A program made the position numbers and the translations under genes. The notes beneath the pieces are model-generated. The model saw only the letters and a list, made by a program, of their open reading frames with translations. It did not search any database and was not told the DNA's origin. This document shows positions 9,838 through 17,034 of a DNA stretch of 64,000 bases, piece by piece. Position 1 is the first letter of the stretch. Each line of letters begins with the position of its first letter. The DNA lies in the NCBI RefSeq assembly GCF_007741535.1, contig NZ_CP036525.1, positions 1,302,001-1,366,000 of the forward strand, written 5' to 3'. This DNA comes from Rubripirellula lacrimiformis (GTDB taxonomy: Bacteria; Planctomycetota; Planctomycetia; Pirellulales; Pirellulaceae).

Positions 9838-11337
9838 ATGATGCTGCACGAAATTCTTCGACCAGTCCAACGGCGTTTGTGGTTTGCTTCGATGACCCGT
9901 GGTGCATCGCGCGGGCTGTTGGTGGGGGCGACGGCGGCTTTGTTGGTGGCGTTTGTTCGGTTGGCAGCCGTGCCCACGATGCATTGGGGGTGGCCGCTTG
10001 CGATCGTGGTTGCCGGTGGAACGTTGGGGTGGCTGGTCGGCATGTTTCGGCGGCACAACGAACAGTCCGCCGCTCGATTGGTGGACCAGCACTATGGGTT
10101 GAAAGACCGATCGATCACATCGTTGCAGTTTGATCGCGAACGGACTGCCAAAGCGGATCCGGTGCGGCAGTTGCAATTAGCCGAAGCCGACCAGCAACTG
10201 CGACAAGTCGATCCGGTTCAGTGCGTGCCAATTTCGACGCCGCCTCAGCAGTTGCGATGGATCGGTGGATTGACCGCCGCCACCGCATTATTCTTGGTCT
10301 TGGGAAGCTGGATGGCACCGCGGGTCGAAGCTAAGTCGATCTTGCCGCTGGCTAAACAGCAATCGGGAGACCTGCGCGGCACCCTGCTGCAAGAATTGGA
10401 ACAGATGGCGGATGAACAACAGGATCCCGAGATCGAGGCGCTGGTCGAAGAGCTAGCCCAAAAACTGGACAAGATGGAATCGGAATCCTTGGACGAAGCC
10501 GACCTGTTGGCAACGCTTTCGGAAATGGAGCAGTCATTGGCCGAAGCACGCGAATCGCTGCAGCTAGAAATGACGGACACGATGTTGCAGGCTTTGGCGG
10601 CGGCGATGAAACCGTCCGATGCGATGAGCCAAGCGGCCAAGGCGTTGGAAGCGGAAGACTATGACGAAGCAAGCGAAAAGCTAAAGGCGATCGATCCATC
10701 CCAGATCGGTGACAAGCAACGTCGTGCGGTCGCCGACAACCTGAAAAAGATGTTGTCGAAACTGAAACCTGCCCAACAAGGACAATTGAGCGATTCGATC
10801 AGCGAGTTGGCCGAGGGGCTGGATTCAAAGAATCCAAGCGAATGTAAAAAGTGTCTTTCGAAACTAGCGTCGGCGTGCAAGAAACAAGGTCAGTGCAAGA
10901 AGATTGGCAACTGTATGTCATGCCAACTGAACCGTTTGTCGCAGTGCAAAAGTGAGTGCCGAGGCCAATGCCAGTCCAACAGCGTCGCGAAATCCGATTC
11001 ACCTAGTTCAAAGGCCGGCCAAGGGGCCAGTGGTCAACCGTTGGGGGATCAAGCAACCAAACTGGACAGCGTTCGCAACGAGGAAATGTTGACTGGCCAA
11101 CAATCCGAAGGACCGAGCGAGACGGAGATTCTGCAGGCTCCCGAAGGCGAGCAGCAAGCCGTGCGACAGTTGACGGCGAAGTACAACAAGTTCAAACGCG
11201 AAGCCGAAGCAGTGCTGGATACCGAACCACTGCCAATGGGCCACCGCGAAACGGTTCGTAAATACTTCGAAGCGATTCGGCCAACCCATGAAACCGAATC
11301 CGAAATGGCAAACGATTCGGCGCCGACATCGCTCTGA
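9838..11337 (+). CDS. Membrane protein with coiled-coil and cysteine-rich segment, MoxR cluster
   Basis: The 499-residue product is not assignable to a named family with confidence. Three membrane segments are visible, at about residues 30-49, 50-70 and 139-159. The remainder is acidic and helical (about 170-330) and is then interrupted by a compact segment around residues 335-380 with nine cysteines spaced as CKKC, ACKKQGQCKK, CMSC, CKSEC and GQC. With the N-terminus in the cytoplasm, the three segments would place the cysteines outside the membrane. It follows the VWA genes after 208 bp on the same strand, so it may have its own promoter. Start choice is open between ATG 9838 and ATG 9841. 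Confidence 0.7.
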   Translation: MMLHEILRPVQRRLWFASMTRGASRGLLVGATAALLVAFVRLAAVPTMHWGWPLAIVVAGGTLGWLVGMFRRHNEQSAARLVDQHYGLKDRSITSLQFDRERTAKADPVRQLQLAEADQQLRQVDPVQCVPISTPPQQLRWIGGLTAATALFLVLGSWMAPRVEAKSILPLAKQQSGDLRGTLLQELEQMADEQQDPEIEALVEELAQKLDKMESESLDEADLLATLSEMEQSLAEARESLQLEMTDTMLQALAAAMKPSDAMSQAAKALEAEDYDEASEKLKAIDPSQIGDKQRRAVADNLKKMLSKLKPAQQGQLSDSISELAEGLDSKNPSECKKCLSKLASACKKQGQCKKIGNCMSCQLNRLSQCKSECRGQCQSNSVAKSDSPSSKAGQGASGQPLGDQATKLDSVRNEEMLTGQQSEGPSETEILQAPEGEQQAVRQLTAKYNKFKREAEAVLDTEPLPMGHRETVRKYFEAIRPTHETESEMANDSAPTSL

Positions 11338-11482
11338 TGCAGGCGTTTGTGGGGCGTTCACGGAGCGTTCGGTATTCCGGTTACTGTTATTGGCTTCGGG
11401 AGCCGCGATCGCGTAAGCGGCCGGGAATTGCCCTGGGCCTCACGGCCAGCGGCTCACCATTGCCTTGCCTTCCCTTCGGGAC

Positions 11483-12202
11483 TTAGGTCGCCGGGGGCAG
11501 GTCTTCGTCGATGTCGATGTCCAGTTCCGGATCGTCGGTCCACGATGTGCCGGCCATTTCGTCGTCGAGGTCAAAGGCTTCGTCGTATTCGACGATGTAA
11601 TTCCCCTCACCGGCGGTGGCGGAAAGTTTTTCGATGATCTCGCCGATGCGTTGCTCGTTTTCTCCAGGGCCGGCGATATAGACCGGTTGTCCGTCGCGAC
11701 CGAAGACAAAGTCCGTGCTGCATTCATTGGGATCGATATCGCCAAAGATGGCAGTCAGTTTGTCGTAGTCCGGGTGCGGCAAAATGTCGAACTGGCGGGC
11801 GTAGGCAGCGGCTTGTTCGACCAATCGACGCGCCGCTGGCGGCGTGATCGCCATCATCGTTTCGGGACTGTTTTCCAGAAGTTCGGTCAATTGCGATGGG
11901 AAGCAGAACATCGCGTTGCAGTTCTTGACACCCATGCAGAAACCGTCGATCAGGAACCGCACGGCTGCGACGCGGCCATCGGGCATTCGTCGGGTGATGA
12001 ACACGGTGCCAAACTTGCTATCCGAATTCAGCAGATCCTCGGCGACCAAGCATCGTTCGATCGATCCTTCGATCGCAGATGAAAGCTGCCCCGAAAAGGA
12101 TTGCATCCGATTCTTTTCGCGGGCGGCCGCCTTCTTTTTGGCCAGTTCCTTGGATCGCTTCTTGGCCAGTTTCTTTTGACGTTGCTGTTCTTTGGTCGCC
12201 AC
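11483..12202 (-). CDS. Conserved protein of unknown function, lysine-rich N-terminus
   Basis: The 239-residue product starts at a GTG (12202) preceded by aaagga at an 8-nt spacing. Longer in-frame starts would add a low-complexity tail through the upstream region and are not used. The first 35 residues are highly basic and helical (KEQQRQKKLAKKRSKELAKK). The middle holds CMGVKNCNAMFCFPSQL with three clustered cysteines. The C-terminal third is very acidic and ends DIDIDEDLPPAT. No signal peptide or membrane segment is visible. It lies 89 bp downstream of ispH on the same strand and may be cotranscribed. I do not recognise the family. Confidence 0.75.
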   Translation of the reverse strand: MATKEQQRQKKLAKKRSKELAKKKAAAREKNRMQSFSGQLSSAIEGSIERCLVAEDLLNSDSKFGTVFITRRMPDGRVAAVRFLIDGFCMGVKNCNAMFCFPSQLTELLENSPETMMAITPPAARRLVEQAAAYARQFDILPHPDYDKLTAIFGDIDPNECSTDFVFGRDGQPVYIAGPGENEQRIGEIIEKLSATAGEGNYIVEYDEAFDLDDEMAGTSWTDDPELDIDIDEDLPPAT

Positions 12203-12291
12203 AGGACGCGTCCTTTCGCAATCGATGGTATGGAGGGGGGAATCTACCAGAGCGTTGTCGATCGACATCTCTGGCACACAGGTGGGGGCGG

Positions 12292-13239
12292 TTAGGACGA
12301 TCGGGTCTCGGCCGCGAATGCTCGAAGTGGTTTGGGAAGCGGGAACTGGACCGATTCTTCGCGGATCGATGCCAGTTCGACGGTTGCACCGAATTTCTGA
12401 ACTAGCCAATCGATGGTGGCCTGGACGACCGATTCGGGGGCACTAGCTCCGGCGGTGATCAGGACCGTTTGCGAAGCCGAGAATTCGTTGGGGTCAAGAT
12501 CTTGGGGGCCATCGACTAGGAACGCCTTTTTGTGTTCATCGGCGGCCAGTTCACGAAGACGTTGGGAATTGCTGCTGTTCTGGCTGCCCAGAACAACGAC
12601 CACGTCCGCTTGGTCGCTTAGCACGCGGACCGCTTCTTGGCGGTTTTGGGTGGCGTAACAGATGTCGGCCTTGGGCGGGCTTTCGATTTTGGGAAACCGT
12701 TCACGCAGTTTTGCGATGATTTGGTTGGCGTCGTCCACGCTAAGGGTGGTTTGTGTCAGATAGGCAAGTTTGGTTTCGTCCGCCACGTTCAGCTCGGCAA
12801 CGCCCGCTTCGTCTTCCACCAGCAGAATCGCTTCGGGTGCTTCGCCCATCGTACCGATGACTTCGTCGTGTCCTTCGTGGCCAATCAAGATGATGGTGTA
12901 GCCGGCTTTGGCGTACTTGATCGCTTCCAGGTGGACTTTGGTGACCAACGGGCAGGTCGCGTCCAGGGCGTTCAGATTTCGTGCTCGAGCGGCCTCGCGG
13001 ATGGCCGGGGAAACGCCATGAGCCGAGAAAAGGACGACGCTTCCCTCGGGGATCTCGTCGATTTCGTTGACAAAGACAGCGCCTTTTTCAGAAAATGTCT
13101 GCACCACATACTGGTTGTGCACGATCTCGTGGTACACGTAGACCGGGGCACCGAATTTCTGCAGCGTCAGGTCCAACGAGTCGATCGCCATGTTGACGCC
13201 GGCGCAGAAGCCTCGCGGTGCGGCCAAGATAATCTTCAT
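12292..13239 (-). CDS. ispH: 4-hydroxy-3-methylbut-2-enyl diphosphate reductase IspH
   Basis: The 315-residue product is IspH (LytB), the iron-sulfur enzyme that converts HMBPP into isopentenyl and dimethylallyl diphosphate in the last step of the MEP pathway. The three cluster-ligand cysteines are present: C12 in RGFCAG, C96 in DATCPLVTKVH and C194 in DICYATQNRQEAV. The substrate-binding HEIVHN, SAHGVSP, GHEGHDEV and SQNSSNS motifs are also present. The start is ATG 13239; longer in-frame starts run into the oppositely oriented hpnC and are rejected. It diverges from hpnC with only 31 bp between start codons, so precursor supply and squalene synthesis share one short control region. Confidence 0.97.
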   Translation of the reverse strand: MKIILAAPRGFCAGVNMAIDSLDLTLQKFGAPVYVYHEIVHNQYVVQTFSEKGAVFVNEIDEIPEGSVVLFSAHGVSPAIREAARARNLNALDATCPLVTKVHLEAIKYAKAGYTIILIGHEGHDEVIGTMGEAPEAILLVEDEAGVAELNVADETKLAYLTQTTLSVDDANQIIAKLRERFPKIESPPKADICYATQNRQEAVRVLSDQADVVVVLGSQNSSNSQRLRELAADEHKKAFLVDGPQDLDPNEFSASQTVLITAGASAPESVVQATIDWLVQKFGATVELASIREESVQFPLPKPLRAFAAETRSS

Positions 13240-13270
13240 TCGTTTCGCTGACAGGAAGGATGTGTGAGGT

Positions 13271-14230
13271 TTGAACCGTCTTTCCAACGAGAGCCAGTCT
13301 CGCGCGGACGCTCTTTCCCAGGATAACCGCGAGCCTACCGAGGCGCCTAACCCAGACCCCTTGGTTGCCGGTTCCCCGTTGGCTCGTGGGCGATCCCACA
13401 ACGCAGCGATCGCGAAGTCTCACTACGAGAATTTCCTGGTCGCCAGCGTCCTGCTGCCCCGGCGGCTACGGCAGCCATTTTACGATGTTTACGCGTTTTG
13501 CCGAACTGCCGACGATTTGGCGGACGAATCGCCCTCCCCCGCCGTGGCTACCGAACGTTTGGCGGATTTTCAGCGGCAGCTGGACGCGACCTTTGCTGGC
13601 ACTCCACCGTCGGACACTTTCGTCGCCCTGGCCGACACGATCGCTCGATTCTCGCTGACACGCCAACCTTTTGATGATTTGATGTCCGCGTTTGGCCAGG
13701 ATCAGGTGGTCCACCGGTATGAAGATTTCGATCAGTTGATCGGCTATTGCCAGCGATCGGCCAATCCCGTCGGCCAGATCGTGTTGCAATTGGCGGACTG
13801 TTTTGATGACGACCGCATCGCGCTGTCGGACCACATTTGTACGGGCCTGCAGTTGGCCAATTTTTGGCAAGATGTGGAGCGTGACTTTGCGATTGGGCGG
13901 ATCTATTTGCCAGCCGATGCGATGCGAAGCCACGGGATCACCGAAGTCGACTTGGCGGATGGAATTGCCGCCAAGTCAACGCCGCCTGGATTGCGGGCTG
14001 CACTTTACCAACAGTGTGACTTGGCCGAGCGGTGCCTGCGCCGGGGGTTGCCACTGGCCGATAGTGTGCCGCGATGGTTGGCGTCTGATGTTCGGCTGTT
14101 CGTGCATGGTGGTCTCGCCACGATTTCGGCGATCCGCAAGATCGATTGTGATGTGCTGCGGATTCGTCCCAAGGTGTCCAAGACAAAACAGATGACGATG
14201 TTGGCGCGGGCTTGGGCTGGCTGGCTGTAG
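13271..14230 (+). CDS. hpnC: Squalene synthase-like HpnC (hydroxysqualene synthase)
   Basis: The 319-residue product belongs to the trans-isoprenyl diphosphate synthase (squalene/phytoene synthase) family. HpnC works with HpnD and HpnE to make squalene from farnesyl diphosphate; HpnC turns presqualene diphosphate into hydroxysqualene. The HpnC-type opening SHYENFLVASVLLPRRLR is present. The first Asp-rich site is DDLAD at residues 81-85 and the second is DVERD at 201-205. The start is a TTG at 13271 with ggaagga at a 10-nt spacing; an in-frame TGA at 13265 rules out anything further upstream. About 40 residues precede the conserved part, so a later start is possible. First gene of the squalene cluster. 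Confidence 0.88.
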   Translation: MNRLSNESQSRADALSQDNREPTEAPNPDPLVAGSPLARGRSHNAAIAKSHYENFLVASVLLPRRLRQPFYDVYAFCRTADDLADESPSPAVATERLADFQRQLDATFAGTPPSDTFVALADTIARFSLTRQPFDDLMSAFGQDQVVHRYEDFDQLIGYCQRSANPVGQIVLQLADCFDDDRIALSDHICTGLQLANFWQDVERDFAIGRIYLPADAMRSHGITEVDLADGIAAKSTPPGLRAALYQQCDLAERCLRRGLPLADSVPRWLASDVRLFVHGGLATISAIRKIDCDVLRIRPKVSKTKQMTMLARAWAGWL

Positions 14231-14356
14231 GCGAAAGATCGGACTTCGACCATGCCCATTCCTCCATGACTCGTCCCGCCATGACTCGTCCACCATCATC
14301 CATCCATCACGACGGTCGGTATCAATACGGTGTCCCCGCGGATATTCTTCGGTGCA

Positions 14357-15382
14357 ATGAACTCTTCTGCTCGCTCTACCGCCGACTATTCGCCCGTTCG
14401 CCGGATCGCTAGGCAAAGCGGAAGCAATTTCTATCGGTCGTTCTGGCTATTGCCACGTCCCAAACGTTTGGCGATGTATGCCGTTTACGCATTCGCACGA
14501 ATCACCGACGATTTGGGGGACTGCGATCAGCCGACTGCGCTGCGAACGCTTTGGTTGAAATGGTGGCGAGAAACAACCGAAGCGAACTTGGACGACGATA
14601 GCGGTGCCAATCGACTGATTTTGCCCGATGGTTTGTTTGATCCACAAGTGGCCCAGGATGCCGGCGGGGATGCCCGAGCCAGCGGCAAGTTGCCGATCGA
14701 TCTGCATCGCCGTGCGACTGAGATCATGCCGGCCCTGCGGGATGCCTGCTGGCGTTATCAGATTCCGACGCGGTATTTGTTAGAGATCATCGATGGTGTT
14801 TTGGCTGATCAACAGAAGACGCGTTTCGATACTTACGAACAGTTGGAACATTACTGTTATTTGGTTGCCTCGGCTGTTGGCTTGGCCTGTCTGCACATCT
14901 GGGAATACGACGGTCCGTTGCCGACGGCGGTCGCGATCGATTGTGGCTTGGCGTTTCAGTTGACGAACATCCTGCGGGATATTTCCGAGGATGCATCGCG
15001 GGGCCGAATCTATTTGCCACGTCAACACTATGAACAACATGGTCTAACGGAAGACGATCTGCTGAAGCCTCGGCCGGATGATCGGCTGCGTTGCTTGGTC
15101 GAAGACGAGATTGACCGCGCCAAACGCTTGTTCGAATCTGGTTGGCAGGTTTGGGATTCGCTGCATCCCGATGGGCGGCCGATGTTCAGCATGATGTGGC
15201 GAACCTATCGACGTTTGCTCGATCGCATCGCCAGTGATCCTGGGGCGGTGGTGCTGCATCGTGTCCGGCTTAGCCAAGGCGACCGGTGGGAATTGGCATC
15301 GCGTCACTTCGTGTCGCCGTTGTTTCGACGTTTGCCAGTCCCACCCATCGAAGTGGTTGATGGGGGAGCACGGCGATCGTGA
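14357..15382 (+). CDS. hpnD: Presqualene diphosphate synthase HpnD
   Basis: This second squalene/phytoene synthase paralog fits HpnD, which condenses two farnesyl diphosphates into presqualene diphosphate. The HpnD-like SNFYRSFWLLPRPKRLAMYA is followed by DDLGD at residues 51-55 and NILRDISED with DISED at 208-212, both carrying the Mg-diphosphate binding aspartates. The length of 341 residues is slightly above usual. I use ATG 14357; a GTG at 14330 would add nine residues and neither has a strong ribosome binding site. The stop TGA at 15380-15382 overlaps the GTG start of hpnE by 4 nt, indicating translational coupling. Confidence 0.88.
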   Translation: MNSSARSTADYSPVRRIARQSGSNFYRSFWLLPRPKRLAMYAVYAFARITDDLGDCDQPTALRTLWLKWWRETTEANLDDDSGANRLILPDGLFDPQVAQDAGGDARASGKLPIDLHRRATEIMPALRDACWRYQIPTRYLLEIIDGVLADQQKTRFDTYEQLEHYCYLVASAVGLACLHIWEYDGPLPTAVAIDCGLAFQLTNILRDISEDASRGRIYLPRQHYEQHGLTEDDLLKPRPDDRLRCLVEDEIDRAKRLFESGWQVWDSLHPDGRPMFSMMWRTYRRLLDRIASDPGAVVLHRVRLSQGDRWELASRHFVSPLFRRLPVPPIEVVDGGARRS

Positions 15383-16944
15383 CTTCCATGACGTCCTGCA
15401 CGACTAGCGAACAGGCGAACTCGCAATCGGCTGGCGATCGAAAGCGCAGCGTGGTGATCGTGGGTGGTGGATTGGCCGGCTTGTCGGCTGCCGATGCATT
15501 GGTGGCTGCAGCCCCCGGTGAATTGGACATCACTGTGATCGAGGCCAAACGCAGCCTGGGCGGTCGGGCTGGATCGTTCACCGATCCGCAATCGGGGACA
15601 GTTGTCGATTATTGCCAGCACGTGGCGATGGGATGCTGCACGAACTTTATAGCGTTGATGAAACGGCACGGACTGGCCGATCAGATGAAACGCTTTGATC
15701 GTTTGACGTTCCTGCACCCTGGGCATCCACCGAGTCCTTTTCAGCCGTCGCGATGGTTGCCGGCGCCCCTGCATCTGATGTCGGCGCTGGCGGGATTGCG
15801 TTACCTTTCCGCAGCCCAGAAACGCCAGATCCGCCGCGGGCTATGGAAGTTGATGCGGACGAAGCCCGCGGTGATCGAACGATTGACGGCGTCACAGTGG
15901 TTGACCCAGGAAGGACAAGATCCCGCGACGATTCGTTTGTTCTGGGACGTGATCTTGGTCAGTGCCCTGGGGGACGAATCGAATCGTGTTTCGATGGCAG
16001 CTGCCCGAAAAGTTTTCATCGATGGCTTTGCCGCCGCCCGCGGGGCCAGCGATGTGCACGTGCCGACGCGGCCGCTGTCAGAGTTGATCGGGCAAAGCCT
16101 GGCTTCGTCGATCGCCCAGCGGGGCGTGCGGTTGGTCTGTCATTGCCCGATCGATCGGCTGGAACCGTCCGAAACCAGCGAAGTGCCAACCGATGGCATG
16201 CACGGTGGTGTGGCTTGGTCCGTCGACGGACACCCGTACCGGGCCGATGATGTGATCGCGGCAGTTCCCTGGTATCGGATCGAATCGTTGGTCCAGTCGC
16301 TTGATGATTCGATTCAGCAGGGGGATCGATCCAAAGGCCAGGATCCATCCGTGGTCGCTGGTTCGTCGAACGATGGCGGCAGGTTGGACCGATGGGGCCA
16401 GTTTCCATCGTCACCCATTACCGGGCTGCATCTTTGGACCGATCGCCCGATCATGACTCTTCCCCATGCCGTGATGGTGGGGACCTTGTCCCAGTGGGTT
16501 TTTCGCAGTCCCTGCGATTTTGACCGTTCCTCGGAATCGAGCAACGATGACCGATACTACTATCAGGTTGTTGTCAGCGCTTCGCGACAGACGCGATCGA
16601 TGTCCCAGCAAGACCTGGTCGATACGGTATGGGCGGAATTGGTGCACGCGTTTCCTGCGGCGGCGTCGGCCCAATGCTTGGCTCATCGTGTCGTGACCGA
16701 CCCCCGATCGGTGTTCTCGGTTACTCCCGATGTCCAGCGGTGTCGCCCGCCGGCCCGCACTGCCCTGCCCTGGCTGCACTTGGCCGGGGACTGGATCGAC
16801 ACCGGTTGGCCGGCAACCATGGAAGGCGCGGTCATCAGTGGCCGATTGGCGGCGTCGGAAGTGTTGTTGCGACTGGGATTGCCGCCCTGCCCCGTCGATG
16901 CTGGCCTGCCGCGGGGATGGTTGGCACGACGTTTGATTCGGTAG
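15379..16944 (+). CDS. hpnE: Hydroxysqualene dehydroxylase HpnE (FAD amine oxidase family)
   Basis: The 521-residue product has an N-terminal dinucleotide-binding motif VVIVGGGLAGLSAADAL at about residues 25-41 followed by EAKRSLGGRAGSF. Near the C-terminus, LHLAGDWIDTGWPATMEGAV closes the FAD site, as in HpnE and carotenoid desaturases. HpnE reduces hydroxysqualene to squalene with FAD. Its place directly after hpnC and hpnD, with a 4-nt GTGA overlap, supports HpnE over a carotene desaturase. An alternative ATG at 15388 would shorten it by three residues. An insert of low-complexity residues (around 310-335) is longer than usual. Confidence 0.87.
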   Translation: MTSMTSCTTSEQANSQSAGDRKRSVVIVGGGLAGLSAADALVAAAPGELDITVIEAKRSLGGRAGSFTDPQSGTVVDYCQHVAMGCCTNFIALMKRHGLADQMKRFDRLTFLHPGHPPSPFQPSRWLPAPLHLMSALAGLRYLSAAQKRQIRRGLWKLMRTKPAVIERLTASQWLTQEGQDPATIRLFWDVILVSALGDESNRVSMAAARKVFIDGFAAARGASDVHVPTRPLSELIGQSLASSIAQRGVRLVCHCPIDRLEPSETSEVPTDGMHGGVAWSVDGHPYRADDVIAAVPWYRIESLVQSLDDSIQQGDRSKGQDPSVVAGSSNDGGRLDRWGQFPSSPITGLHLWTDRPIMTLPHAVMVGTLSQWVFRSPCDFDRSSESSNDDRYYYQVVVSASRQTRSMSQQDLVDTVWAELVHAFPAAASAQCLAHRVVTDPRSVFSVTPDVQRCRPPARTALPWLHLAGDWIDTGWPATMEGAVISGRLAASEVLLRLGLPPCPVDAGLPRGWLARRLIR

Positions 16945-17034
16945 GTATCCACAGTTGCAAACGATGTAATCGCACACAGAGTTGACATTGGCCACCGCAC
17001 GGGTTGGTCGGAATAGGTACAGGAGGCGGCGAGT

